A stretch of DNA of 64,000 nt from Paractinoplanes maris (GCF_023544465.1 NZ_JALPVL010000010.1:338407-402406), one strand, 5' to 3'. Shown: positions 51,061 to 59,999, numbered from the stretch's first letter. Program-made: numbers and translations. The notes: generated from the sequence alone by a model not told the origin.

Positions 51061-51363
51061 GCCGGCCCACGCCGCCGCGCGCTCGGTCCTGCCCCGAACC
51101 GGACGCGCCGGCCTACGCCGCCGCGTGCTGACGAGCCCCGAAGCGGACGCGCCGGCCCACGCCGCCGCGTGCTGACGAGCCCCGAACCGGACGCGCCGGC
51201 CCACGCCGCCGCGTGCTTACCCCTGCCCCAGCATCGAACGCTCTGGCCTGTGCCGCTGCGCTTGGTCCTGTCGCATCACCGAAGGCTCTGGCCTGTGCCG
51301 CCGCGCTTGGTCCTGCCCCATCACCGGACGCGCCGCGCTTGGTCCTGCCCCAGCACCCGACGC
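51061..51363. repeat. Minisatellite, seven units of 44-47 bp
   Basis: Units begin GCCGGCCCACGCCGCCGCGTGCT and end near GAACCGGACGC; unit boundaries are 51061, 51107, 51151, 51195, 51242, 51287 and 51332 (last unit shortened). Units 2 and 3 are almost identical; units 5 and 6 form a second subtype starting TCTGGCCTGTGCCGC. It fills most of the 432-bp gap between marR and the MATE gene and is not coding on the sense strand in a convincing frame. Confidence 0.85.
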
Positions 51364-51421
51364 GACAGCTTGTGTCGCCGCGCGCCCGGACCCGCCCTCC
51401 AGCTTCTCGAAAGAGGTTGCC

Positions 51422-52870
51422 ATGACCGCCGCACCGCACGAATCCGCCGCCGCCCCGGCCGCCGCCGCCGGCCGCAACCGCTGGTACCTCTCCACCGCCC
51501 CGATCGCCCGCGCCCTCGTGCACCTGTGCGTGCCGATGGCCGCCGCGATGATCGTCGGCGCGGTCTACAACGTCATCAACGCCGGCTTCATCGGCTCGCA
51601 GCACGACACCGCGCTGCTCGCCGCCATCACGTTCGGCACACCTTTGCTCGGCCTCGTCATGGCGGTCGGCGGCGTCTTCGGGGTCGGCGGCGGCGCGCTC
51701 ATCTCCCGGCTGCTCGGTGCGGCCGAGCACGTTCCGGCCCGGGCCGCCGGGATCAAGCACGTCTCGGCCTTCGCGGTCTGGGGCTCGGCGGTCGCCGGGG
51801 CCGTGGTCGGCGGGGCCGGACTGCTCCTGCTGCACCCACTGGTGACGCTGCTCGGCGCGGACACCGCCGCCGCACCGGCGACCCGCGAGTACGTCGCCGT
51901 GATGCTGGCCTTCGTGCCCGTGCTGGCCGCGGCGTTCTGCCTCGAGCAGATCGTCCGGGCCGAGGGGGCCGCCCGCCAGGCCATGAACGGGCTCATCCTC
52001 TCCACGGTGGCCAACGTCGTTTTCGACGTCGTGTTCATCCTCGTCCTGCACCAGGGTGTCGCCGGCGCCGCGCTCGGCACCGGCCTGGCCAACCTGGTGA
52101 CGGTCGCCTACTTCGCCTTCTGGTTGCAGCGCAACAGCGAGCACGTGAGCCTGGCGCCGCGCTGGTTCACCCTGCGCGCCGACGTGGTCAAGCCGGTCTT
52201 CGGCGTGGGGGTCGGCGAGCTGCTCCAGTCCGCCTTCATGATCGTCACCGTGCTGGTGCTCAACAACCTCGCGGCCGGCTACGGCGACGGCCCGCTGGCC
52301 GCCATGGGCGTCGCGGTCCGCATTGCCCAGGTGCCCGAGTTCCTCATCATGGGGGTGACGCTGGGTGTGCTGCCGCTGCTGGCCTACGCGTACGGCAAGG
52401 GGGACCGCGCCCGCCTCAACGCGGCCTTGCGGGCCTCGGCGATCACGGTCGGCGGCGTCATGCTCGTGCTCGGCGGGGCACTGTTCCTCTTCCGCGAGCA
52501 GGTGCTGACGGCGTTCTCGGCGGACGCGTCGGTGCTCACAATCGGGGTCACGATCCTGGCCGCCCAGCTCGTGGCGACGGTGGCCAACGGCTTCGCCGGC
52601 CTGATCACCTCGCTGTTCCAGGCGACCGGCCGCGCCCGGCCGGCGATCGTGATGTCGATGGCCCAAGGCATCCTGTTCATCCCGATCGTGCTGCTCGGCA
52701 ACCAGATGTTCGGCCTCCCCGGCATCATCTGGGCGCTGACCGTCACCGAGGGCCTGGTCTTCCTCATCGGCGCCGGCATGTGGCTGGCCGCCCGCCCGGC
52801 CATCGACCGCGGCCTGGCCGAGGGCAGTCCCGAGCGGGCCGAGCAGGTCCTTGAGGAGGCCGCGGCCTGA
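51422..52870 (+). CDS. MATE-family multidrug efflux transporter
   Basis: A 482-residue membrane antiporter with twelve predicted helices in two halves. MATE elements: PMAAAMIVGAVYNVINAGFIG in helix 1, GGGALISRLLGA, and in the second half GVGVGELLQSAFMIVTVLVLNNLAAGYG. Expels cationic drugs or metabolites using H+ or Na+. Preceded by AAAGAGG 6 bp upstream and by marR; a 13-bp perfect hairpin follows. Confidence 0.93.
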   Translation: MTAAPHESAAAPAAAAGRNRWYLSTAPIARALVHLCVPMAAAMIVGAVYNVINAGFIGSQHDTALLAAITFGTPLLGLVMAVGGVFGVGGGALISRLLGAAEHVPARAAGIKHVSAFAVWGSAVAGAVVGGAGLLLLHPLVTLLGADTAAAPATREYVAVMLAFVPVLAAAFCLEQIVRAEGAARQAMNGLILSTVANVVFDVVFILVLHQGVAGAALGTGLANLVTVAYFAFWLQRNSEHVSLAPRWFTLRADVVKPVFGVGVGELLQSAFMIVTVLVLNNLAAGYGDGPLAAMGVAVRIAQVPEFLIMGVTLGVLPLLAYAYGKGDRARLNAALRASAITVGGVMLVLGGALFLFREQVLTAFSADASVLTIGVTILAAQLVATVANGFAGLITSLFQATGRARPAIVMSMAQGILFIPIVLLGNQMFGLPGIIWALTVTEGLVFLIGAGMWLAARPAIDRGLAEGSPERAEQVLEEAAA

Positions 52871-52884
52871 CCGGTCCGGCGTTC

Positions 52885-52916
52885 GAGCCCGGCGTGGAAT
52901 TCACCACGCCGGGCTC
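52885..52916 (+). terminator. Strong hairpin after MATE gene
   Basis: GAGCCCGGCGTGG pairs perfectly with CCACGCCGGGCTC (13 bp) around AATTCA, 15 bp after the stop, followed by a short T-containing stretch. The clearest terminator in the window. Confidence 0.8.
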
Positions 52917-52960
52917 TTACGCTTCCGGAGTGCCCGATCCGACCGCGAGCGGCGCTGGAC

Positions 52961-53035
52961 AGCCTCGCCGCCGCAGGCGAAGCAGGCCTGCCGGACAGCC
53001 TCGCCGCCGCCGCAGGCGAAGCCGGCCTGCCGGAC
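52961..53035. repeat. Two-copy 36/39-bp direct repeat
   Basis: AGCCTCGCCGCCG then CAGGCGAAGCAGGCCTGCCGGAC-like sequence occurs twice (52961-52996 and 52997-53035, the second with a 3-bp insertion). It precedes the separate 36-bp repeat array of the GNAT gene. Confidence 0.7.
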
Positions 53036-53057
53036 GACCCGAGCGGAGCAGCGCCGG

Positions 53058-53237
53058 ATGCGCGAGCCGGACGGCGCCAGTGGGCCGCGCGAGATGAGCG
53101 GGCCGGACGGCGCGAGCGGGCCGCGCGAGATGAGCGGGCCGGACGGCGCGAGCGGGCCGCGCCGGATGAGCGGGCCGGACGGCGCGAGCGGGCAGCGCCA
53201 GATGAGCGGGCCGGACGGCGCGAGGGGGCAGCGCCGG
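53058..53237 (+). repeat. Five-unit 36-bp tandem repeat with in-frame ATGs
   Basis: Five units of exactly 36 bp (53058, 53094, 53130, 53166, 53202) directly abut the GNAT start codon. Each begins with ATG and reads in the GNAT frame as 12 residues of the type MSGPDGASGPRE (first unit MREPDGASGPRE). The frame stays open, so the array could be translated as an N-terminal tail or be an untranslated repeat. Confidence 0.85.
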
Positions 53238-53846
53238 ATGACCGAGCGGCTGCGGCTCGAACCGGCCGGGCCGGGCAACGCCCGGGATCTGGCGCTGGTG
53301 CTCACGGACGACGCGGTCTGGCCCTGGTACGGCCGCACGAAGCCGACCGCCGACCAGGTGGACCGGACGGCCCACGCGATGGGGGAGTCGTGGCGGCTCC
53401 ACGGCGTGCACAAGTGGATCGCCTACGACCGGGGGACCGGCGAGGTCGTCGGCCGCGGCGGCCTGTCACGGACGCCCGTGGACGACGACTGGGCGCAGCT
53501 CTACGCCTTCCTGCCGGCCGAGCCCTGGACCCGGGCCGAGCACCCGGTCCGCCGGCCGTTCGCCGCCCACGCCGCCTGGGTCGAGGTCGGCTGGGCCGTG
53601 CGCGGGGCGTTCCACGGCCGTGGTTACGCGACCGAGATCGGTCGCGCTTCCCTGGCGTACGCGTTCGAGGTGCTCGACGTCCGGGCCGTGGTCTCCTGCA
53701 CGGTCCGGCACAACGTCCGCTCGCGGGCCGTCATGGAGCGCCTCGGCATGCACCACGCGGGCGAGATCCGCAGCCCCGACCCGGTCACCGGCCCCGGCAC
53801 ACCGTTCACCGTGAGCGCCAGCTTCCGATCTCGATCGCCCGGGTGA
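53238..53846 (+). CDS. GNAT-family N-acetyltransferase (RimJ/RimL type)
   Basis: A 202-residue acetyltransferase. Fold elements: MTERLRLEPAGPGNARDLALVL, WIAYDRGTGEVVGRGGLSR, the acetyl-CoA segment VGWAVRGAFHGRGYATEIGRAS, and ARAV...RSRAVMERLGMHHAG. The ATG at 53238 is the domain start, but five earlier in-frame ATGs in the upstream repeat (from 53058) could add 12-60 residues. Its 3' end overlaps the AraC gene by 41 bp. Acceptor unknown. Confidence 0.85.
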   Translation: MTERLRLEPAGPGNARDLALVLTDDAVWPWYGRTKPTADQVDRTAHAMGESWRLHGVHKWIAYDRGTGEVVGRGGLSRTPVDDDWAQLYAFLPAEPWTRAEHPVRRPFAAHAAWVEVGWAVRGAFHGRGYATEIGRASLAYAFEVLDVRAVVSCTVRHNVRSRAVMERLGMHHAGEIRSPDPVTGPGTPFTVSASFRSRSPG

Positions 53847-54705
53847 AGCGGGTGCGGTATTCGGTGGCGGTCAGCCCGTAGTGGGCCCGGAACCGGCGGG
53901 CGAAGTAGTTCTGGTCGGGCCAGCCGACCCGCTCGGCGATCGCCCCGACGGTGCGGTCGGTGTGCAGCAGCATCTCGGCCGCCAGCTCGACCCGGTGGCG
54001 GGACAGGAAGGCCATCGGCGGCAGCCCGGTGACCGACTTGAAGACCCGGACCAGGTAGCCCGGGGCCAGATGCAGCCCGTCGCCCAGGTCGGCCAGGGTC
54101 CAGGTGCGGGCCGGGTCGGCCTCGATGCGGCGCATCACCTCGGCCACTGCCGGGTGCATCGGCTCGGGGCTCGAGTCGCTGTCGAGCCGGCGCGCCACAC
54201 AGCCCAGCGCCAGCATGACCTGGGCGATCAGGTCGGTGCGATGGCGGTGCTGCGGGCGCCGGCGCAGCTCGGCGATGGCGTCGAGATGCCCGGCGTACGC
54301 CCCGCGGTCGTCCACCGGCAGGTGCATGGCCAGGATGCCGCGCCGCCGTTCGGCGTACGGCCCGGTCCACAACAGGTGCCCGAGCAGCGGGTCGTCGCGG
54401 GTCCAGGCCAGCTCGCGGCGCAGCAGCTCGGCCGAGAAGCAGAAGTTGTAAACCTCCAGGCCCCGGCACTGCTCGTACCCGTGCCAGACACCCGGCCGCA
54501 GCAGCACGATGTCGCCGGCCCGCAGCGGATGCCGGCCGTTGAGGCTGTGGTGCACGCCGGTGCCCCGGGTGACCATCGCCAGCTCGACGAAGCTGTGCGT
54601 GTGCACCGGCATCTCACCCTCGTGCTGGTGGCGCCCGGCGTACGCGAAGGTGTCGTCCCCGAAATACACGAGCGTGTATTTGTGCTCGATGGTCTCCGGC
54701 GGCAC
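53806..54705 (-). CDS. AraC-family regulator with cupin sensor
   Basis: A 299-residue regulator. N-terminal cupin-like domain (HTHSFVELAMVTRGTGVHHS, RAGDIVLLRPGVWHGYEQC) and C-terminal double HTH (WTLADLGDGLHLAPGYLVRVFKSVTGLPPM, then VGAIAERVGWPDQNYFARRFRAHYGLTATEYR pattern). GTG at 54705 is placed by GGAGGTAGGG 8 bp upstream. It probably senses a sugar or small ligand and may control the alpha/beta hydrolase gene 20 bp upstream in the same direction. Confidence 0.88.
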   Translation of the reverse strand: MPPETIEHKYTLVYFGDDTFAYAGRHQHEGEMPVHTHSFVELAMVTRGTGVHHSLNGRHPLRAGDIVLLRPGVWHGYEQCRGLEVYNFCFSAELLRRELAWTRDDPLLGHLLWTGPYAERRRGILAMHLPVDDRGAYAGHLDAIAELRRRPQHRHRTDLIAQVMLALGCVARRLDSDSSPEPMHPAVAEVMRRIEADPARTWTLADLGDGLHLAPGYLVRVFKSVTGLPPMAFLSRHRVELAAEMLLHTDRTVGAIAERVGWPDQNYFARRFRAHYGLTATEYRTRFTRAIEIGSWRSR

Positions 54706-54725
54706 GACGCGAACCCTACCTCCGG

Positions 54726-55397
54726 TCACAGGTCGCGCAACAGCTCCAGCACCCGCTCCGGGCCGTCGCGCAGGACGTTGTGGGTCGTGGGCCATTCGAC
54801 GTAGTGCCAGCCGGAGTCGTCGCGCACGCGGTCCATCGACACCGGTGCCTGCAGACCGCCCGGGGTCCGCAGGGCGGCGGCGTACCGCTTGATCGGCACC
54901 GACTTCCAGGCGCCGGTGAGCCGGGTCTTCTCGAGCAGTGTGGCGAACGGGTGCGGCTTGGCCCGCTCGTCGAAGAACGGCATGGGGGCCAGGCCGAGGC
55001 CGTCCGCGCCGACCGAGTCGAGGAAGTACCGGCGGTTGTCCTCGGTGGTGACGTCCCAGCACGACTCGCCGTCCTCGAGCACGTCGGAGTCGAGGTGCAC
55101 CAGCGCGCTGACCCGGGCCGGCGCGCGGTCGGCGACGGCGTTGATCACCTGACCGCCGTAGCTGTGACCGACCAGCACGACCTGGCCGCCGCCCGCCGTC
55201 AGGTCCTCGACGAGAGTGTCCTGCTGCTCGACGTGCGAGGTCAGGTTGACCGGGCGGCGGGTGAGGTCGTCGTCGGGCCACAGACCGGCCAGCGTGACGC
55301 GGTAGGCCCGGTGTCCCAGCTTCTCCAGCTCGGCGGCGAGCGGCTCATACCACCAACCGCCGTGCCACGCCCCCGGGACGAGAACGAAAGTGGTCAT
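54726..55397 (-). CDS. Alpha/beta hydrolase
   Basis: A 223-residue esterase/lipase-like hydrolase. Oxyanion segment VPGAWHGGWWYEPL, nucleophile elbow GHSYGG with Ser79, and the C-terminal His in TTHNVL. It starts MTTFVLVPG at the ATG at 55397; an in-frame ATG is 6 bp upstream. Substrate unknown. Followed by the AraC gene. Confidence 0.88.
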   Translation of the reverse strand: MTTFVLVPGAWHGGWWYEPLAAELEKLGHRAYRVTLAGLWPDDDLTRRPVNLTSHVEQQDTLVEDLTAGGGQVVLVGHSYGGQVINAVADRAPARVSALVHLDSDVLEDGESCWDVTTEDNRRYFLDSVGADGLGLAPMPFFDERAKPHPFATLLEKTRLTGAWKSVPIKRYAAALRTPGGLQAPVSMDRVRDDSGWHYVEWPTTHNVLRDGPERVLELLRDL

Positions 55398-55422
55398 CAG
55401 CAATGTCTACCCCAGAAGGGCC

Positions 55423-56091
55423 TCAGGGCTGGAAGCGGTAGCCCATCCCGGGTTCGGTGATCAGGTGCCGGGGCCGGGTCGGGTCGTCCTCGAGTTTGCG
55501 GCGCAGGCGGGCCATGTACTGGCGCAGGTAGTTGGTCTCGGTGCCGTACTGCGGGCCCCATACGTCATGCAGCAGGCTGCGCTGGGTGATCAGCTTGCCC
55601 GGGTTGCGCAGCAGCCGGTCCAGCAGTTGCCACTCGGTCGGGGTGAGCCGCTGCTCCGGCGTGATCGTGTGGCCGGCCAGATCGATCGTGTACTGCCCGA
55701 CCGTCACCGGCCCGGGCGCCGCGTCCGACGGGTGGATCCGGCGGGTCACGGCGCGGATCCGGGCGAGCAGTTCGTCGAGGCCGAACGGCTTGGTCACGTA
55801 GTCGTCGGCCCCGGCGTCCAGCGCGGCCACCTTGTCGGTGCCCTCGGCCCGCCCGGACAGCACGATGATCGGCACGGTGCTCCAGCCGCGCAGCCCGCGG
55901 ATGACGTCGGTGCCGTCCAGGTCGGGCAGGCCCAGGTCGAGCACCACCAGGTCGGGCGAGTGGGCGGCCGCGGCCTTGAGCGCGCTCGCGCCGTCGGCCG
56001 CCACGTCCACCTCGTACTGGCGGGCGCGCAGGTTGATCCGCAGAGCCCGCAGGATCTGCGGGTCGTCGTCGACGACCAGGATGCGGGTCAC
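55423..56091 (-). CDS. OmpR/KdpE-type response regulator
   Basis: A 222-residue response regulator. Receiver domain with Asp7-9, phosphoacceptor Asp52 (VVLDLGLPD) and Lys101 (YVTKPFG); a winged-helix effector domain (LTPTEWQLLDRLLRNPGKLITQRSLLHDVWGPQYGTETNYLRQYMARLRRKLE pattern) typical of KdpE. The GTG overlaps the stop of the partner kinase gene (GTGA). No kdpFABC genes are in the window. Confidence 0.9.
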   Translation of the reverse strand: MTRILVVDDDPQILRALRINLRARQYEVDVAADGASALKAAAAHSPDLVVLDLGLPDLDGTDVIRGLRGWSTVPIIVLSGRAEGTDKVAALDAGADDYVTKPFGLDELLARIRAVTRRIHPSDAAPGPVTVGQYTIDLAGHTITPEQRLTPTEWQLLDRLLRNPGKLITQRSLLHDVWGPQYGTETNYLRQYMARLRRKLEDDPTRPRHLITEPGMGYRFQP

Positions 56092-57491
56092 CGCGGGCCC
56101 GCCGGCAGCGTCAGGACCATGGTGAGGCCTCCTCCGGGTGTCTCCTGCGGGATCAGTGTGCCGCCCATGGCCTCGGTCAGGCCGCGGGACAGCGCGAGAC
56201 CGAGCCCGACGCCGGTGTGGTTGTCGCGGTCGCCGAGCCGCTGGAAGGCCTGGAAGATCCGCTCCCGGTCGCCGGCCGGCACACCGGGCCCGTGGTCGAC
56301 GACGTGCAGCTCGACCCGGTCGCCGGACGCCCGGCCGGTGACCTCGGGCGGGCGGTCGGCGGGGCTGTGCCGCAGGGCGTTGCCGGTCACGTTGACCAGC
56401 ACCCGGGCCAGCAGCCCGGGGTCGGCGTGGGCGGTGGGCAGGTCGTCGGGCAGTCGTACGGTGATCCGGCGCCCGGCCGGGCCGAGCTCGTCCAGCGCGG
56501 CCGGGACGACGTCCTCCAGGCCCACGTCGACCGGGTGCGCGGCCAGCGCACCGGCCTGCAGCCGGCTCATGTCGAGCAGGTTGGCCAGCAGCGCGCCGAG
56601 CCGGTCGAGCGACTCGTCGGCGGTCGCCAGCAGCTCACGGCGGTCGTCCTCGTCGAAGTGCACCTCGTCGCCGCGCAGGCCGGCAACGGCGGCCTTGGCC
56701 GCGGCCAGCGGGGTCCGCAGGTCGTGGCTGACCGCGGCGAGCAGGGCGGCGCGGACCCGGTCACCCTCGGCCGCGGTGGCCAGCCGTTGCTGGCGCAGGG
56801 CGACGGCGGCCTGGGCGGCGAAGGCCTGGGCGATGCGGTGCTCGTTGTCGTCGAGCGGGCGGCCGCGCAGCGACAGGACGAGATCATCGGCTGCCCGGAC
56901 ACGCGTCGCCGGTGACGAATCGGAAACCTCGGGAATGTCCGAATCGGCAACGCGAGCCCACCCGTCGCCGGCTCGCTCCGACAGGACCACGGATTCCAAG
57001 CCGAAGAGCTCCCGCAGCTCCTTGAGCAACCCCCGCAGCGGATCCGGCCCGGCCAGCACCCCACCGGCCACCGCGGCCAGGATGCGCGCGTCGGCCGACG
57101 CGGCGGCCGCTTGCCGGGCCCGGCGCGCCGCCACGTCCACCACCCACGAGACAGCCAGCGCGACCACCACGAACACGATCAACGCGAGCGCACCTTGCCC
57201 GGTGTTGACGGCGAACGTCCGTACGGGTGCGGTGAAGAAGTAGTTCAGCAGCAGGAACCCGCCCACCGCGGCCAGCAGGGCCGGCCACCGCCCGCCGAGC
57301 AACGCCACCCCGACCACCGCGGCCAGGAAGACCAGCGACCCGCCGGCCAGTTCGAGCCCGGCCGCGGCGGCCGCCGCCGTCAGCACCGGCAACCCGATCA
57401 GGGTCACCGCGAACCCGGCCGCGACCCGCCGGCGGGCCAGCGCGACGCCGCCGGCACCGCCCGCGGGGTGCGGCCGCGGCGACCCGGTCAC
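56088..57491 (-). CDS. KdpD-like sensor histidine kinase lacking Kdp sensor domain
   Basis: A 467-residue kinase. It begins with a four-helix DUF4118 membrane domain (about 24-120), then a GAF-like region (about 130-235), HisKA with phosphoacceptor His256 (AVSHDLRTPLAA) and HATPase_c with N, G1 and G2 boxes (NVTGNALRHSP, DHGPGVP, GVGLGLALSRGL). The cytoplasmic KdpD sensor and USP domains that normally come before DUF4118 are absent, and the GTG at 57491 directly overlaps the helicase stop. It would sense something other than K+ through its membrane or GAF part. Confidence 0.87.
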   Translation of the reverse strand: MTGSPRPHPAGGAGGVALARRRVAAGFAVTLIGLPVLTAAAAAAGLELAGGSLVFLAAVVGVALLGGRWPALLAAVGGFLLLNYFFTAPVRTFAVNTGQGALALIVFVVVALAVSWVVDVAARRARQAAAASADARILAAVAGGVLAGPDPLRGLLKELRELFGLESVVLSERAGDGWARVADSDIPEVSDSSPATRVRAADDLVLSLRGRPLDDNEHRIAQAFAAQAAVALRQQRLATAAEGDRVRAALLAAVSHDLRTPLAAAKAAVAGLRGDEVHFDEDDRRELLATADESLDRLGALLANLLDMSRLQAGALAAHPVDVGLEDVVPAALDELGPAGRRITVRLPDDLPTAHADPGLLARVLVNVTGNALRHSPADRPPEVTGRASGDRVELHVVDHGPGVPAGDRERIFQAFQRLGDRDNHTGVGLGLALSRGLTEAMGGTLIPQETPGGGLTMVLTLPAGPR

Positions 57492-59980
57492 TGCGAGTGC
57501 GGGCCGACCGAGGTCACCACGATCGCCGCCGCGCCGATCTCGTCCGAGGCGGCCAGGTCGACGGTGGCCTCGATGCCCCAGTCGTGGTCGCCCTCCGGGT
57601 CCTCGAAGACCTGCCGCACGACCCACGCCGTCGGTCCCGCCTCGATGTGCAGGAACGCGGGTCCGCGGGCGGCCGGCCCGGTGCCCAGCGAGTCGTACTC
57701 GTCGAAGTAGTCCTCGATCGCGTCCTGCCACCGGTCGGCCGTCCAGCCCGACTCGCCGTCCAGCTCGCCCAGGTCGGTCCAGCGGCGCAGCGCGGCCAGC
57801 TCGACCCGGCGGAACAGGGCGTTGCGGACGAGGACCCGGAACGCGCGGGTGTTGCGGGTGACCGCCGGCGGCTTGTCGTCGATGCGGACCTCCTCGACCA
57901 CCGCACCGGGGTTGCGCAGCCGCTCCCACTCGTCGAGCAGGCTCGAGTCGACCTGCCGGACCAGCTCGCCCAGCCACTCGATGAGGTCGGTGAGCTCCTC
58001 GGTGCGGGAGTCCTCGGGCACGGTCTGGCGCAGCGCCCGGAACGCGTCCGCGAGGTAACGCAGCACGAGCCCCTCGGAGCGCGACAGCCCGTAGAACGAC
58101 ACGTACTCGGTGAAGGTCATCGCCCGCTCGTACATGTCGCGGACCACGCTCTTGGGCTTGAGCTCGTAGTCGGCGACCCACGGGTGACCGCGCCGGTAGG
58201 TCTCGTAGGCCGCTTCGAGCAGCTCCAGCAGCGGCCGCGGGTGGGTCACGTCCTCGAGCAGCGTCATCCGCTCCTCGTACTCGATGCCCTCGGCCTTCAT
58301 GGCGTTGACGGCCTCGCCGCGCGCCTTCTGCCGCTGGGCCGACAGCACCTGCCGGGGGTCCTCCAGGGTCGACTCGATCACCGACACCACGTCGAGCGGG
58401 TAGTCCGGCGCCTCCCGGTCGAGCAGCTCCAGGCTGGCCAGGGCGAACGGGGACAGCGCCTGGTTGAGCGCGAAGTCGATCTGGAGGTCCTCGGTGAGGC
58501 GGTAGACCCCGTCCGGCGTACGCTCGATGACCCCGCCCGCCATCAGCGCGCGAGCGATGGCGATGGCCCGCCGGATGTGCCGCCGCTGGGCGGCCGGCTC
58601 CTCGTGGTTGTCGGTCAGCAGGTGCCGCATCGCCTCGAACGGGTCGCCGCCGCGGGCCAGCACGTTGAGCAGCATGGCGTGCGACACCTGGAACGACGAG
58701 GTCAGCGGCTCGGGGTCGGCCGCCACCAGCCGGTCGAAGGTGGGCTGCCCCCAGCCGATCGAGCCCTCCGGCGGCTTCTTGCGGACGACCTTGCGCCGCT
58801 TCTTGGGGTCGTCGCCCGCCTTGGCCAGCGCCCGCTCGTTGTCGATCACGTGCTCGGGTGCCTGCACGATGACCGTGCCCAGCGTGTCGTACCCGGCCCG
58901 GCCCGCGCGCCCGGCGATCTGGTGGAACTCGCGCGCCTTGAGCAGGCGGGTCTTCACACCGTCGTACTTGGACAGGCCGGTGAACAGCACCGTACGGATG
59001 GGGACGTTGATGCCGACGCCGAGTGTGTCGGTGCCGCAGATGACCTTGAGCAACCCGGCCTGGGCCAGCGTCTCGACCAGGCGGCGGTATTTGGGCAGCA
59101 TGCCCGCGTGGTGCACGCCGATGCCGTGCCGCACCAGCCGGGACAGCTGCTTGCCGAAGCCGGCGGTGAACCGGAAGTTCCCGATGGCCGCCGCGATCTT
59201 GTCCTTCTCCTCGCGGGTGGCCATGTTGATGCTCATCAGCGACTGCGCCCGCTCCAGGGCGGCGGCCTGGGTGAAGTGCACGATGTAGACCGGCGCCTGC
59301 TTGGTCTGCAGCAGCTCCTCGATCGTCTCGTGCAACGCCGTCATCGCGTACGAGAAAATGAGCGGGACCGGCCGCTCGACGCTGGCCACGACGGCGGTCG
59401 GCCGGCCCGTGCGCCGCGAGAGGTCGTCGACGAAACGGGTGGTGTCACCGAGGGTCGCCGACATGAGGATGAACTGGGCCTGCGGCAGCTCGATGATCGG
59501 CACCTGCCAGGCCCAGCCGCGGTCGGGCTCGGCATAGAAGTGGAACTCGTCCATGACGACCTGGCCGACGTCGGCGTCCTTGCCCTCGCGCAGGGCCAGG
59601 TTGGCCAGCACCTCGGCCGTGCAGCAGATGATCGGCGCGTCCGCGTTGACGCTGGCGTCGCCGGTCAGCATGCCGACGTTGTGGGCGCCGAAGATCGCGC
59701 ACAGGGCGAAGAACTTCTCGCTGACCAGGGCTTTGATCGGCGCGGTGTAGAAGGTGGTGCGCCCGTCGGCCAGCGCGACGAAGTGCGCGCCCGCGGCGAC
59801 CAGGCTCTTGCCCGAGCCGGTGGGGGTATTGAGGATGACGTTCGCGCCCGTGGCGATCTCGATGAGCGCCTCTTCCTGGTGGGTGTACAGGGCCAGGCCC
59901 TGCTCGGTGGCCCACTTCTGGAAGACGTCGAAGACGGCGTCGGGCTCATTTGTGCCGGGTAAACGGTCGGTCAGCGTCAT
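57488..59980 (-). CDS. Ski2-like DEAD/DEAH helicase (DUF3516 C-terminal domain)
   Basis: An 830-residue superfamily-2 helicase. Walker A TPTGSGKS (52-59), DEFH box (144-147), SAT motif (LMSATLGDT) and QIAGRAGRAGYD motif VI. The C-terminal half is the DUF3516 domain. Actinobacterial relatives are RNA/DNA helicases of uncertain role, possibly in RNA turnover. ATG at 59980 is 10 bp downstream of a TATAGT -10. It overlaps the kinase gene by 4 bp. Confidence 0.92.
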   Translation of the reverse strand: MTLTDRLPGTNEPDAVFDVFQKWATEQGLALYTHQEEALIEIATGANVILNTPTGSGKSLVAAGAHFVALADGRTTFYTAPIKALVSEKFFALCAIFGAHNVGMLTGDASVNADAPIICCTAEVLANLALREGKDADVGQVVMDEFHFYAEPDRGWAWQVPIIELPQAQFILMSATLGDTTRFVDDLSRRTGRPTAVVASVERPVPLIFSYAMTALHETIEELLQTKQAPVYIVHFTQAAALERAQSLMSINMATREEKDKIAAAIGNFRFTAGFGKQLSRLVRHGIGVHHAGMLPKYRRLVETLAQAGLLKVICGTDTLGVGINVPIRTVLFTGLSKYDGVKTRLLKAREFHQIAGRAGRAGYDTLGTVIVQAPEHVIDNERALAKAGDDPKKRRKVVRKKPPEGSIGWGQPTFDRLVAADPEPLTSSFQVSHAMLLNVLARGGDPFEAMRHLLTDNHEEPAAQRRHIRRAIAIARALMAGGVIERTPDGVYRLTEDLQIDFALNQALSPFALASLELLDREAPDYPLDVVSVIESTLEDPRQVLSAQRQKARGEAVNAMKAEGIEYEERMTLLEDVTHPRPLLELLEAAYETYRRGHPWVADYELKPKSVVRDMYERAMTFTEYVSFYGLSRSEGLVLRYLADAFRALRQTVPEDSRTEELTDLIEWLGELVRQVDSSLLDEWERLRNPGAVVEEVRIDDKPPAVTRNTRAFRVLVRNALFRRVELAALRRWTDLGELDGESGWTADRWQDAIEDYFDEYDSLGTGPAARGPAFLHIEAGPTAWVVRQVFEDPEGDHDWGIEATVDLAASDEIGAAAIVVTSVGPHSQ

Positions 59981-59989
59981 GATGCGTTC

Positions 59990-59995
59990 ACTATA
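59990..59995 (-). promoter_or_regulatory. -10 of helicase gene, near-leaderless
   Basis: TATAGT on the minus strand ends 9 bp before the ATG at 59980, so transcription would start about 3 bp before the start codon. It overlaps the end of the nucleotidyltransferase gene. No good -35 is visible. Confidence 0.4.
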
Positions 59996-59999
59996 TGGA

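Noticed and set aside
51061..51363. CRISPR array
   Set aside because: Units are contiguous and near-identical with no unique spacers and no cas genes; it is a minisatellite.
55423..57491. Classical KdpDE system for K+ uptake
   Set aside because: The kinase lacks the KdpD and USP sensor domains and no kdpFABC genes are present.
57497..59962. 821-residue plus-strand ORF opposite the helicase
   Set aside because: Exact mirror of the helicase gene with shadow composition; the helicase motifs are unambiguous on the minus strand.
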